A stretch of DNA of 64,000 nt from Neopusillimonas maritima. GTDB taxonomy: Bacteria > Pseudomonadota > Gammaproteobacteria > Burkholderiales > Burkholderiaceae_B. A program made the translations under genes and the position numbers. The first letter of the stretch is position 1, and each line of letters starts with the position of its first letter. The notes beneath the pieces were generated by a model. That model searched no databases and was not told where the DNA came from. It worked only from the letters and a program-made list of their open reading frames with translations. Positions 49,307 through 58,125 of this stretch are shown here, in pieces. The DNA is taken from the NCBI RefSeq assembly GCF_040930455.2, contig NZ_CP170494.1. One strand, written 5' to 3'.

Positions 49307-50632
49307 TTATCGAAAATTGAATAATTCCTGATGTATGTCAACGTTTGACAAACCCTGTGTTTTCAGCGCCTTGTGGATATGGTTCGCCAGTTTTGATGGG
49401 CCGCAAAACCAGAGGTCTATCGCTTTACCTTGAGATAGCGCAGATAAGAAAGTGTCGGCGTTAAAACGGCCTTTTGTCTTTGTTTCGTGTACGTGGAGTT
49501 CCAAATTAGTAAGCTCGCGGCACTTTTGTTCCAGTAACGACACAAAGTGGTTTCCGTCCCGCCGCGTTACCACGTAATGCAAGCTGGTTGGCCGGTTAAG
49601 GGTTTTGTTTTCTAATGCCTCAACCCATGCAAGGAACGGGGTGATACCAACGCCTGCGGCCAGCCATACCTGCAAGGCATTTTTTCGGCCTTGATTGCAC
49701 TGAAATTTTCCGTACGGACCCTCAATAGCAACAGGCTGATCGATTTTTAGTGTTTGGGCCAGCTTTGCTGTGTAGTCGCCGAGATCTTTAATATGGAAGG
49801 TAAGTTGCGTAGTGCCCGACTCTTTTGGTGCAGACGCAATGGTAAAAGGGTGTGCGCCTTCGTCTTGATCAAACGTCAAGAAAACGAATTGTCCCGGGGT
49901 GTGTCCACGCCAGTCGGGCCCGGGATCGCAAACCACCTCCAGTGTTTGATTTTCATGGGGGCGAATCATAACAACACGTCCCACATGAGTGCGTTTATGG
50001 CCAATGCGTTTGGCCAATATGATGAAGGTAGCTGAGACGCCTGAAAGTAGTAACACTGCCATAACCATGCCGTTCACGCTGGCCCAGTAACTTGCGGGCA
50101 TCAAAGCAACGGAATGGACTACAAGCACTAAATATAGCGCTGGAATAAGTTTATGGATTCGGCGCCAGAAGTGGTAGGGGATGAGTTTCCACATGCTTAA
50201 CGCGACCATGATAAGTAGAATGTAAAAGCCCCATTCACCTAGATCTTTTGCAATAGAGTGCAACCATTGCATGGCAGGTAAAACAGCCAGTTTAGGCCGG
50301 CCTGTTTTACCAACCAGGTCTGAAATAGGTCCGCCTGCTTCCTTGAAGAGCCAGTGCGCGATAGCAAAGCCCGCTCCGGTAATGCCCAACCATTTATGCA
50401 AACCATAGATTTTGTCCATGCCATTAAACAGTGATTCAAGCCACACAGGCCGCGTTGCCAGAATCATGGAAACAGACATCAAGGCAATGGATAGTTGCCC
50501 TGTTAGATACATTCCAAGTTGACGAATGACCCATAAACCGTCTCCTGATAACTGAGACAAGTAGAGAGCATTCCATGACCATGCAAGGGTTAATGTCGCG
50601 ATTAAGAGAAAAATGGCTGGTTTGGTTTTCAT
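49307..50632 (-). CDS. ferric reductase-like transmembrane flavoprotein
   Basis: 441 aa: six TM helices in the first ~215 residues with heme-type histidines (LHKWLGITGAGFAIAHWLF; RRIHKLIPALYLVLVVHSVAL), then an FAD-binding (HPFTIASAPKE) and NAD-binding domain (VWLAAGVGITPFLAWVEAL, and LWFCGPSKLANH). This resembles bacterial ferric-reductase/NOX-like proteins that move electrons across the inner membrane. A PepSY gene lies upstream in the same direction, with a hairpin between, beside a divergent PepSY/two-component module. Confidence 0.85.
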   Translation of the reverse strand: MKTKPAIFLLIATLTLAWSWNALYLSQLSGDGLWVIRQLGMYLTGQLSIALMSVSMILATRPVWLESLFNGMDKIYGLHKWLGITGAGFAIAHWLFKEAGGPISDLVGKTGRPKLAVLPAMQWLHSIAKDLGEWGFYILLIMVALSMWKLIPYHFWRRIHKLIPALYLVLVVHSVALMPASYWASVNGMVMAVLLLSGVSATFIILAKRIGHKRTHVGRVVMIRPHENQTLEVVCDPGPDWRGHTPGQFVFLTFDQDEGAHPFTIASAPKESGTTQLTFHIKDLGDYTAKLAQTLKIDQPVAIEGPYGKFQCNQGRKNALQVWLAAGVGITPFLAWVEALENKTLNRPTSLHYVVTRRDGNHFVSLLEQKCRELTNLELHVHETKTKGRFNADTFLSALSQGKAIDLWFCGPSKLANHIHKALKTQGLSNVDIHQELFNFR

Positions 50633-50643
50633 GTTTTGCTTTA

Positions 50644-50670
50644 AGCCCCCGTCTCAGCGGGGGCTTTTTG
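50644..50670 (+). terminator. hairpin between PepSY and ferric-reductase genes
   Basis: AAGCCCCCG and CGGGGGCTT form a stem with a TCTCAG loop and TTTTT on the plus strand. No plus-strand gene precedes it, so it may act as a bidirectional or attenuator structure for the minus-strand pair. Confidence 0.6.
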
Positions 50671-50708
50671 ATTTGGCAAAGTGAGGTTTTCAGAGCGTCA
50701 GCGGCGAA

Positions 50709-51041
50709 TTAGTCGTGATCTTCATCGCGCCGCTTTTCGTTGATAATGTTTCCGCTAATGGGCTCGACGTATAGCTTTACCCTTTCTCCACGTTGATTCC
50801 GGGCTTTTACCTCGTAACCACTGCTTTCTTTCTCAACTTCACTAATATCGGTGTATCCGGCCAACTCCACGCGGGACAAAATATCGCGCATATCAAGCCA
50901 TTTTTTTTGCGCTTGTTCTGAAACGCTTGATGTTTGTGACGCATTTACATTATTTTGCGCATAGGCGGGAAGGCCTAGAGCAACTATGCCGGCACTGCCA
51001 AGGGTGGTAACAATAGCGAGTTTACGTAAACCTTTGAACAT
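50709..51041 (-). CDS. PepSY domain exported protein
   Basis: 110 aa from ATG 51041 (AGGAGA site upstream), signal peptide ending AYA. The C-terminal part LSRVELAGYTDISEVEKESSGYEVKARNQRGERVKLYVEPISGNIINEKRRDED is PepSY-like. It is divergent to a second PepSY gene (149 bp apart) and upstream of the ferric-reductase-like gene; the group is a recurrent PepSY/reductase/two-component arrangement. Confidence 0.82.
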   Translation of the reverse strand: MFKGLRKLAIVTTLGSAGIVALGLPAYAQNNVNASQTSSVSEQAQKKWLDMRDILSRVELAGYTDISEVEKESSGYEVKARNQRGERVKLYVEPISGNIINEKRRDEDHD

Positions 51042-51190
51042 AACTTTCTCCTGATAAAGAATTCGGCCAATCCGAAAACAGTTGCTATTGTGGTTATGGT
51101 GCTGTGAACAAAACATGAAGCCGGCGTTCATGTTCTGTTCATGTTGTATGTAATAAAACCGTACGTATAGTTACTACAAGGGCATGAACA

Positions 51191-51532
51191 ATGCGGTCTT
51201 TTAAAACAGCGTTTCTTGTCGTGGTGTTTGCGGCAACGACATCGATCTTTCCGTTGCTTAGCTTTGCGGATAGTGAGCGTGATGATCATGATCGCGCCCG
51301 GAAAGCATTGCTCGACGGGAAAGTACTCTCTTTGCGCGATGTGCTGGATAAGGTCAGTCGCGATTTTCCGGGAGAACCGGTTGAAATAGAATTTGAAGAA
51401 GACGACGGGCTTTATTTGTATGAGATAAAGTTGCTTCAGCCGGCGGGCACTATTTTGAAACTCGAAGTTGACGCAGTAAACGGTGAGGTGCTTAAAGCGA
51501 AAGGTCGAAATATTCGGTATGGGAAAGAATGA
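51191..51532 (+). CDS. PepSY domain exported protein
   Basis: 113 aa with a signal peptide (LSFA/D). The mature part carries LRDVLDKVSRDFPGEPVEIEFEEDDGLYLYEIKLLQPAGTILKLEVDAVNGEVLKAKG, a PepSY domain with the conserved E/D pattern. Its stop overlaps the response regulator start region, so it heads a PepSY-regulator-kinase operon. Confidence 0.85.
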   Translation: MRSFKTAFLVVVFAATTSIFPLLSFADSERDDHDRARKALLDGKVLSLRDVLDKVSRDFPGEPVEIEFEEDDGLYLYEIKLLQPAGTILKLEVDAVNGEVLKAKGRNIRYGKE

Positions 51533-51534
51533 CT

Positions 51535-52200
51535 ATGCGTTTGTTGGTTGTTGAAGATGATCCCGCGCTTGCAAGTCAGTTGGAGCAGGCGTTGTGCGGC
51601 GCAGGTTATGCAGTGGATGTTGCCTGCGATGGTGAGGATGCCCATTTCAAAGGTGACACCGAATCTTATGATGCCGTCGTTTTGGACTTGGGCTTGCCGG
51701 TTCTGGACGGCCTGACCGTCCTACGAAAATGGCGTGCTCACGGGCAAAATATGCCGGTTTTGGTACTAACGGCGCGCGATGGTTGGGACGAAAAGGTAAG
51801 TGGTATCGATGCAGGGGCCGATGACTATTTGACCAAGCCGTTTCACATGGAAGAGTTGCTTGCCCGCATTCGTGCCCTGATTCGCCGAAACGGCAAACAT
51901 GCCAGCGCTCAATGGCAGTGCGGCTCGATTTTGCTGGATACGCGTTCGGCAAGGGTGTCCGTAAACGGCGTTCCATTAAGTCTTACGGCTCACGAATATC
52001 GGGTTCTGGCCAGTTTAGTGCAGCATGCGGGCGAGATTGTTTCGCGGTCAAGTTTAATTGAGCATATTTACGCGCAAGATTTCGACCGTGACTCAAATAC
52101 GATTGACGTTTTTATAGGACGCCTAAGAAAAAAGTTGCCGCCAAATACCATTGAGACTGTCCGTGGGCTGGGATATCGCATTAACGAGGCGCCTGAATGA
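51535..52200 (+). CDS. OmpR-family response regulator (PepSY/reductase module)
   Basis: 221 aa from ATG 51535; ATG 51529, overlapping the PepSY stop, is the alternative. Receiver domain (MRLLVVEDDPALASQLEQAL; phospho-acceptor D in AVVLDLGLPVLDGL; LTKPFHMEELL) and a C-terminal winged helix (LTAHEYRVLASLVQHAGEIVSRSSLIEHIYAQDFDRDSNTIDVFIGRLRKKL). It overlaps the kinase start by 4 bp. Confidence 0.92.
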   Translation: MRLLVVEDDPALASQLEQALCGAGYAVDVACDGEDAHFKGDTESYDAVVLDLGLPVLDGLTVLRKWRAHGQNMPVLVLTARDGWDEKVSGIDAGADDYLTKPFHMEELLARIRALIRRNGKHASAQWQCGSILLDTRSARVSVNGVPLSLTAHEYRVLASLVQHAGEIVSRSSLIEHIYAQDFDRDSNTIDVFIGRLRKKLPPNTIETVRGLGYRINEAPE

Positions 52201-53606
52201 GGCGTAGCTTTCTTGCTGTTAGCCATTCCTTGCGCGGTCGCCTGTTCGTGGGAACGCTTGTTTGGATTATTGTTACTGTTGTTGTGGCAGGTTGGGGCTT
52301 AAATGGCATGTTTCGCCAGCACCTTGAACGCCAGTTGGCTTCAGAGTTACGTGTTTATATGAATCAATTGGTAGCCGGCTTGTCGGTGGATGAAAATGAA
52401 AACGTGACGTTCATTATTGAGCCGAGTGATCCCAGGTTTGAGCAACCGCTTTCAGGCTTGTATTGGCAGGCAAATAAGTTGTCCGGCAACGTGGCTGACC
52501 TTCCGGTTGTAGCGCATTCGCGCTCTTTGTGGGATCAGACGCTTAAGGTGTCGGATTTGCAAACGCAAGGAAGTAGCCCGAACCTGGCGCTTTTTGATGC
52601 CGGTGAAGGGGCGCAGCTTTATGGGCTGTCGCGCGTTGTCACGCCGGCGGAGGGGCAGGCGCGTTATCAGTTAACCGTGGCGGTGAACGAGCAAGTACTT
52701 ATTGCGCCGTTAAAGCAATTTACGCGCTTACTGATGGCGGCGTTGGCAGTACTTGTTTTGGGTATGATTGCTGCAACGATCATGCAATTGTGGTTGGGGT
52801 TAAAACCCTTGATAAGTATGCGGCGCGAACTGACAAAAGTGCGTACCGGTGCTGAGCGTCAAATTCTTGGCCGCTACCCCTCTGAGATTCAACCGCTTGT
52901 AGACGAGTTCAACCAAGTGTTGCACAGCAGCGATGAGATTGTCCAGCGCGCGCGAACTCAAGCCGGAAACTTGGCCCACGCGCTTAAAACGCCGTTGTCG
53001 GTATTGGCGAATGCTGCGCAACAAAATAATGGCGAATTGGCGACGCTGGTAGGCGAGCAGGTTTCGCAGGCTCAGCGCCACGTTGATTATCATTTGGCGC
53101 GTGCCCGGGCCGCTTCAATAGCGCGCACGCCGGGTATGTGTGCGCCGGTTGCGCCGGTTGTGAACGGGTTGGTTCGTACCCTTAAGCAGTTGTATCGAGA
53201 CAAGGGTGTTCAGTTTAATTTAACGGGTGACTCATCGAAGGTTGCATTTCAAGGCAGTGCACATGATTTGCAGGAAGTGCTGGGAAATGTATTGGATAAC
53301 GCTTGTAAATGGGCGACGCAGCAGGTGTGGGTTCGTATCGTCGAGACGTCGCTTGCAGATAAACGATGGGTGGTTGTTAACGTGGAGGACGATGGTTCAG
53401 GCCTCGCCCAATCAGATCAAAAGCGTGTATTCCAGCGAGGCACTCGATTAGATGAACAAACGCCTGGGTCGGGACTAGGCTTATCAATTGTGCACGATTT
53501 AGTGCAAAGTTATGGCGGGCAGGTTAGTGCCTACACATCTGGGCATGGTGGCTTAGGTGTTGAATTGACGCTACCCGCTGCCTCATCAAAATCACTAAAG
53601 AATTAG
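52197..53606 (+). CDS. sensor histidine kinase (PepSY/reductase module)
   Basis: 469 aa: TM1 (18-40), periplasmic domain to ~175, TM2 (about 178-200), then the kinase with H in NLAHALKTPLSVLANAAQQ and the ATP-binding part (VLGNVLDNACKWATQQ, DDGSGLAQSDQKRVFQRG, GSGLGLSIVHDLVQSYGG). It ends 12 bp inside the convergent senC gene. Confidence 0.9.
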   Translation: MRRSFLAVSHSLRGRLFVGTLVWIIVTVVVAGWGLNGMFRQHLERQLASELRVYMNQLVAGLSVDENENVTFIIEPSDPRFEQPLSGLYWQANKLSGNVADLPVVAHSRSLWDQTLKVSDLQTQGSSPNLALFDAGEGAQLYGLSRVVTPAEGQARYQLTVAVNEQVLIAPLKQFTRLLMAALAVLVLGMIAATIMQLWLGLKPLISMRRELTKVRTGAERQILGRYPSEIQPLVDEFNQVLHSSDEIVQRARTQAGNLAHALKTPLSVLANAAQQNNGELATLVGEQVSQAQRHVDYHLARARAASIARTPGMCAPVAPVVNGLVRTLKQLYRDKGVQFNLTGDSSKVAFQGSAHDLQEVLGNVLDNACKWATQQVWVRIVETSLADKRWVVVNVEDDGSGLAQSDQKRVFQRGTRLDEQTPGSGLGLSIVHDLVQSYGGQVSAYTSGHGGLGVELTLPAASSKSLKN

Positions 53607-55871
53607 TTTAATCGGCGCCAGTGCCTCTCCTTGCGCAAGAATGCGCCCAATTTTTACGGCAGGATATCCCAAGGCTTGAAGCGCCGCGATGGCGGCATCG
53701 GCGTGTTCTGCCGGCACACTGGCTAATAATCCGCCTGCAGTTTGCGGGTCGAAAATAAGTGGGTAGTTAGGGTGCGAAACGGCGGCTTCTTGGTTTTGCA
53801 ACGCCCGGCGCAGGCGTACGTTGGCTGGTTGCAGCGAACTTAGAATACCCAGGGCGGCCGTTTCTGCGGCGCCTTCCAAAATTGGCAGGGCGTCCAGGTT
53901 AAGTTCTGCATCCACCCCCGAGGGGCGCGTCATTTCCACCAGGTGGCCCAAGAGGCCAAAGCCGGTTAAGTCGGTGCACGCGGTGGCACCGTGCTCGATT
54001 AAGCAGGGCACGGCCAATCGGTTCGACATCTGCATATAGGTTAGGGCGTTGTCGATCCAGCGGCCTTTTGCTTTTAATTGGGCATGGGCGGCAAACAAGG
54101 TGCCGGTGCCAATGGGCTTGGTTAGAACCAGTACATCACCCGGGCGCATGGCGCCCTTGGTTAAAACGCCTTCAAGCGATTCGTTCACAACACCGTTAAC
54201 CGCGAACCCCAAGGCCAATTCTTGCCCTTCACCGGTGTGGCCGCCTACCAGTGCACAGCCGGCTTCATTCAGTACCTCCACCGCGCCTTTCATCATTTGG
54301 AAAACCGTGTCTTCCACTTTAGACTCAAGGCCCGGGGGAACGGTGGCCACGGCGGTAGCCGACAAGGCCTCGCCCCCCATGGCAAAAACATCACCCAGGG
54401 CATGGTTGGCCGCAATACGGCCGAACAAGTAAGGGTCGTTGATGAAGGCACGAAAAAAATCCACGGTGTGCACCATGGCTTTGCCGGGGGGCACTTTCAC
54501 CACCGCCGCGTCGTCGGGCGCATGCAGGCCTATAAGAACCTCCAGCCGATTAAGGGGTTCAATATTGGCCAGTGCGCTGGATAAAACGCCGGCGCCCACT
54601 TTGGCACCGCAGCCGCCACAACGCATGGCAATCGCCGAAATGGCCTGGGTTTGTTCTTCCTGTTTTAACGGAATAGGGGTTTGTGCAGCTTCTGTCTGGC
54701 TCGACATGGCCGGATCAAGTTCATTGAACTTGCGCATAAAGCGGCGGTCGATTTGATCTTTCCAGCGCCAGACCCAGTTGCCTTTGGCATAGAGCGCGCC
54801 CCGCGAGGCAATCGCATGTTGGTCGCCTGTGCTGATGAGTGCCAGCCATTTTTGTTGTGGCCGATAGGGTATCAAAGGCTTTTGCTCGAGGGAGCGGCGT
54901 AAATTATGGTTCAGCGGTTTACCCATGCGCACTGCGAAAACACCGGCCTTTTCCAACGGGCGGGTGGTAAAGGCCACGCAATCGCCGGCTGCAAAAATCA
55001 GTGGGTCGGTTTCTGTTTGCAGCGTTTCACGCACCTTGATGAAGTTACTCTCATCAAGCGCCAGTCCGGTCTCTTTTAACCATGCAGGGCCCGTGGCTTG
55101 TGTTACCCAGAACGTTTCATGCGTGGCGAATGTGTCGCCGTTTTCTGTATGCAAGCAATCTTTGTCCAGGCGGGTAACTTTGGCGCAGGTATGAACTTTG
55201 ACATCCCGCGCTTGCAGTGTGCGCATAAACGCGGCGCGTACACGCGCGTTGTGGGTAGGCAAAATAACGGGGTCGGCTGAAAACAGGTGGAACTGCACGG
55301 CATTGGCCGGTTGCCCCCATTTCGCCATTTCATGCTTTAAACGGTGCTGTATGGCTAGTGTGAGCTCGACACCACCTGCGCCTGCACCCACCACGGCGAT
55401 AGTTGTGGGTTGCGTTCGTTCCTGCATTCGGCCCAGCAAAGCCAGCCAGCGTTCATTGAAATGCCGGATAGGTTTAACGGGAATGCTGTATTCAGGCGCC
55501 CCAGGTACGGCATGAACGGCGGGTGTTGCACCCACATTAATCGACAACACATCGTACGGCACCGCTGGCCGGTTGCGACATAATACGCGTTGCATATTGC
55601 GCTCAATGCCGGTGACTTCATCTTTGAAATAGCGTGCGCCGGCAAACTCGGCCAGTTTTCGTATGTCGATGTGCACGTCGTCGTAGCTGTAATGGCCGGC
55701 TACATAGCCAGGCAACATGCCGGAATAAGGGGTGTCGGTATCGGTGCAAATGACCGTCAGGCGAACACCTGGCATGGGCCTCATGGCGAACATACGCAGC
55801 ACCATCACATGGCTGTGGCCACCGCCCACCAAAACAATATCGCGTACCACGGGGGAAGACGCTTGCTGCAT
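53595..55871 (-). CDS. senC: NADH-dehydrogenase-like/selenophosphate synthetase fusion, SenC role in selenoneine synthesis
   Basis: The 758-aa protein fuses an FAD/NAD-binding oxidoreductase half (residues 1-~385; IVLVGGGHSHVMVLR and the second Rossmann IAVVGAGAGGVELTL) to a SelD half. The SelD catalytic segment RCGGCGAKVG supplies C421 and K424, equivalent to the essential Cys and Lys of E. coli SelD, and DAAVVK, GRIAANHALGDVFAMGG and GGHTGEGQEL follow. SelD makes selenophosphate from selenide and ATP. The gene starts directly after the senB stop, so it should supply selenophosphate to SenB. The oxidoreductase half is a known fusion of uncertain function. Confidence 0.88.
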   Translation of the reverse strand: MQQASSPVVRDIVLVGGGHSHVMVLRMFAMRPMPGVRLTVICTDTDTPYSGMLPGYVAGHYSYDDVHIDIRKLAEFAGARYFKDEVTGIERNMQRVLCRNRPAVPYDVLSINVGATPAVHAVPGAPEYSIPVKPIRHFNERWLALLGRMQERTQPTTIAVVGAGAGGVELTLAIQHRLKHEMAKWGQPANAVQFHLFSADPVILPTHNARVRAAFMRTLQARDVKVHTCAKVTRLDKDCLHTENGDTFATHETFWVTQATGPAWLKETGLALDESNFIKVRETLQTETDPLIFAAGDCVAFTTRPLEKAGVFAVRMGKPLNHNLRRSLEQKPLIPYRPQQKWLALISTGDQHAIASRGALYAKGNWVWRWKDQIDRRFMRKFNELDPAMSSQTEAAQTPIPLKQEEQTQAISAIAMRCGGCGAKVGAGVLSSALANIEPLNRLEVLIGLHAPDDAAVVKVPPGKAMVHTVDFFRAFINDPYLFGRIAANHALGDVFAMGGEALSATAVATVPPGLESKVEDTVFQMMKGAVEVLNEAGCALVGGHTGEGQELALGFAVNGVVNESLEGVLTKGAMRPGDVLVLTKPIGTGTLFAAHAQLKAKGRWIDNALTYMQMSNRLAVPCLIEHGATACTDLTGFGLLGHLVEMTRPSGVDAELNLDALPILEGAAETAALGILSSLQPANVRLRRALQNQEAAVSHPNYPLIFDPQTAGGLLASVPAEHADAAIAALQALGYPAVKIGRILAQGEALAPIKLIL

Positions 55872-56876
55872 TCAGGACACTCCGAGTAAGTCTTTAACCA
55901 GTGTTTGGATCGCGTGTTGTTCAACTTTCGGGTCGAACAGTTTGGCCCGGTCACGACATTGCTCGCTTAATACATTCAACAAGCCATTTTCATCGCTTTG
56001 CGTTGCGCGGCATTCTTTAATGCTTTCAGCCAGCACATTGGCGTTGTTGAATGGGAAGTAGCCTTGATAGTTCTTCCCCAGCATGCCGATATTGCCGTCA
56101 ACATCCGAGGCTAAAACGGGTGTCCCGCTGTTCACGGCCTCCATAACGACATGTGCGCCGCCCTCCATCTCACTGGTGTGTACCAGTAAATGCGCACGTT
56201 GAATGCGGCTTCGCACTGTGTCATGGGGTAAACCGGCTATCCAGCGGTAGTTTGGCGCCTCAAGCATGGTTTGCTGTGCAGCTTCACCCAGCGCAGGGTC
56301 CAACACTTTGCCGATGTGATCAATATAGATATCCGGATGGGTTTTCAAAAGGCGTGTCACCTGGAAGAGGGTATGCGGCGCTTTTTCCGGGCGCAAATGC
56401 CCCACCATTAGGACCCTTAAGTGTTTTGTTGTTTTGGCCAGGGGTTTGCGTAAGGAAGTGGATTGAAAAATGAGGCGCGTTTTTTTTCGTTCGGCCGGAG
56501 CTAATGCCTCGGGTGCTTTTTCTTGCAACACTACCAGGCTGTGCGCCTGTTGCAGTGACCGTTGCGCGTCGGGGTCGTAGTTTATGTCGCGATATAAATC
56601 GGTACCAGCCATAATAACGGCCAGACCGCGCGAACCATGGCGAGCATACCAATTGGATATGGATGGCGCCGAGCGCCGCGCATGCAGCGCGATTAGAACA
56701 TCGCTTTCTTCGGCCGAGGTATCGTCACCGGGCCAGTGCTGCACAATGCTTACCTGCGCAACGGGGGCTATCGCACGGGCCCAGCGGCGCACAGTTTGCC
56801 AGTTCCCGTTATTGGCGGCGGCCAAAGAAGGGGTGACAATGGTAACCTTCGGTTTTTGGTTGGAGTTGAGTGCCAT
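55872..56876 (-). CDS. senB: selenosugar synthase (SenB-type glycosyltransferase)
   Basis: 334 aa from ATG 56876, family-4-like glycosyltransferase: KVTIVTPSLAAANNGNWQTVRRWARAI at the N-terminus, then VGHLRPEKAPHTLFQV, GKVLDPALGEAAQQ, and the donor-binding segment AHLLVHTSEMEGGAHVVMEAVNSGTPVLASDVDGNIGMLG. The described SenB joins selenophosphate and a UDP-sugar to give a selenosugar. Neighbours fit: senC starts on the next base, senA is divergent, egtD beyond. The start codon overlaps that of senA on the other strand. Confidence 0.88.
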   Translation of the reverse strand: MALNSNQKPKVTIVTPSLAAANNGNWQTVRRWARAIAPVAQVSIVQHWPGDDTSAEESDVLIALHARRSAPSISNWYARHGSRGLAVIMAGTDLYRDINYDPDAQRSLQQAHSLVVLQEKAPEALAPAERKKTRLIFQSTSLRKPLAKTTKHLRVLMVGHLRPEKAPHTLFQVTRLLKTHPDIYIDHIGKVLDPALGEAAQQTMLEAPNYRWIAGLPHDTVRSRIQRAHLLVHTSEMEGGAHVVMEAVNSGTPVLASDVDGNIGMLGKNYQGYFPFNNANVLAESIKECRATQSDENGLLNVLSEQCRDRAKLFDPKVEQHAIQTLVKDLLGVS

Positions 56877-58089
56877 GGCAGTGGATTTCTCAGTTGCGCA
56901 AACGGCGCGTTGCAATAATGCGGAAGAGCTTTCAACAGCATTACAGGCTGCGCGCGAGAAGACATTAACCTTGCTGCAAGCCTACGTTGACGCGCTGGGG
57001 CCTGAATTGCCGGTTCCCTATAGTACCGAATTGAACCCGCCCCGGTGGGAGTTTGGCCATGTTGCCTGGTTTCAGGCATTCTGGACAGCGCGCAACTTGC
57101 AGCGGCAAGCCGGCACTCACTGCGATCCCGATCACATCCGCCCGGCGGGGCATATGCGTGACGAGGATAAATTTTACGACTCCAGCAATGTGCCGCATAA
57201 AACCCGTTGGGATTTGCCGTTGCCCGATCTTGAATTGACACGCGCCTACATGCAGTCTACCTTTGAAGAAACCCTGCGTCTGCTTGAGCACGACGCCCAG
57301 CGCGGTGAAGACCTGTATTTTTATCGTTTGGCCTTGTTTCATGAGGACATGCATGCTGAAGCGTGCATATATATGGCGCAGGCGCTGGAGATTCCGTTGC
57401 CGGCCTCCCTTATTAAAAATACGTCGGAAAAGGGAGGCTTAAAACCGGGGGAATTAAAAGCGCTTTCAATTCCGGCAACCACATGGCAGTTGGGTTGGTC
57501 GGATCCTGCATCAGGCGATGACGCTGAGCTGACTCAAGAGACTCATCGTTTCTTTGCTTTCGATAACGAACTACCGGCCCATTCTGTTCGGTTACCTGCG
57601 TTCAGTATCGATAACGGGCCCGTCAGTTGGCATCGTTTTCTGCCCGCGGTTGACGCAGGCGCCGTGACGATGCCGCGTTATGTTCGTAAGCAGGGTGGTG
57701 TTTGGCAGGCCTGCCATTTCGGGCAGTGGGTTGAGTTGAATCTTGATGCGCCCGCTGTTCATATTTCCAAAGATCAGGCCGATGCCTGGTGTCGTTGGGC
57801 GGGTCGACGCTTACCGACCGAGGCGGAATGGGAATATGCGGCTTACCACGCGTCCGATTTTCAATGGGGCCAGGTATGGGAGTGGACCTCCAGCCGCTTT
57901 GTGCCATTCGATGGCTTTGTTGCGCACCCTTATCGTGACTATTCCCGCTTTGGGTTTGAAGAGCACCGCTACGTATTGAAAGGAGCCAGTTGGGCAACTG
58001 ATGCCCGGATGGCGCATCCGCGTTACCGGAATTTCTTTCCGCCCGAACGGTGCGATATTCACGCGGGGTTTCGTTCGTGTGCGTTGTGA
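56875..58089 (+). CDS. senA: selenoneine synthase (SenA, EgtB-like nonheme iron enzyme)
   Basis: 404 aa from ATG 56875 (GGAG 9 bases upstream). An N-terminal DinB-like domain supplies the iron histidines H62 (FGHVAWFQ), H156 and H160 (FHEDMHAEA), spaced like the EgtB triad. The C-terminal half is FGE/SUMF1-like (QADAWCRWAGRRLPTEAEWEYAA; VWEWTSSRF; VLKGASW). SenA forms the C-Se bond between hercynine and the selenosugar. The neighbours senB, senC and egtD support selenoneine rather than ergothioneine. Convergent with egtD. Confidence 0.88.
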   Translation: MAVDFSVAQTARCNNAEELSTALQAAREKTLTLLQAYVDALGPELPVPYSTELNPPRWEFGHVAWFQAFWTARNLQRQAGTHCDPDHIRPAGHMRDEDKFYDSSNVPHKTRWDLPLPDLELTRAYMQSTFEETLRLLEHDAQRGEDLYFYRLALFHEDMHAEACIYMAQALEIPLPASLIKNTSEKGGLKPGELKALSIPATTWQLGWSDPASGDDAELTQETHRFFAFDNELPAHSVRLPAFSIDNGPVSWHRFLPAVDAGAVTMPRYVRKQGGVWQACHFGQWVELNLDAPAVHISKDQADAWCRWAGRRLPTEAEWEYAAYHASDFQWGQVWEWTSSRFVPFDGFVAHPYRDYSRFGFEEHRYVLKGASWATDARMAHPRYRNFFPPERCDIHAGFRSCAL

Positions 58090-58125
58090 GTTTTTAAAAA
58101 ACAACGCCGCGAGTCAAAGTGCGCG

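Noticed and set aside
54603..54620. Selenocysteine or internal UGA in senC
   Set aside because: The catalytic position is an ordinary Cys codon (TGC); no in-frame stop interrupts the gene.
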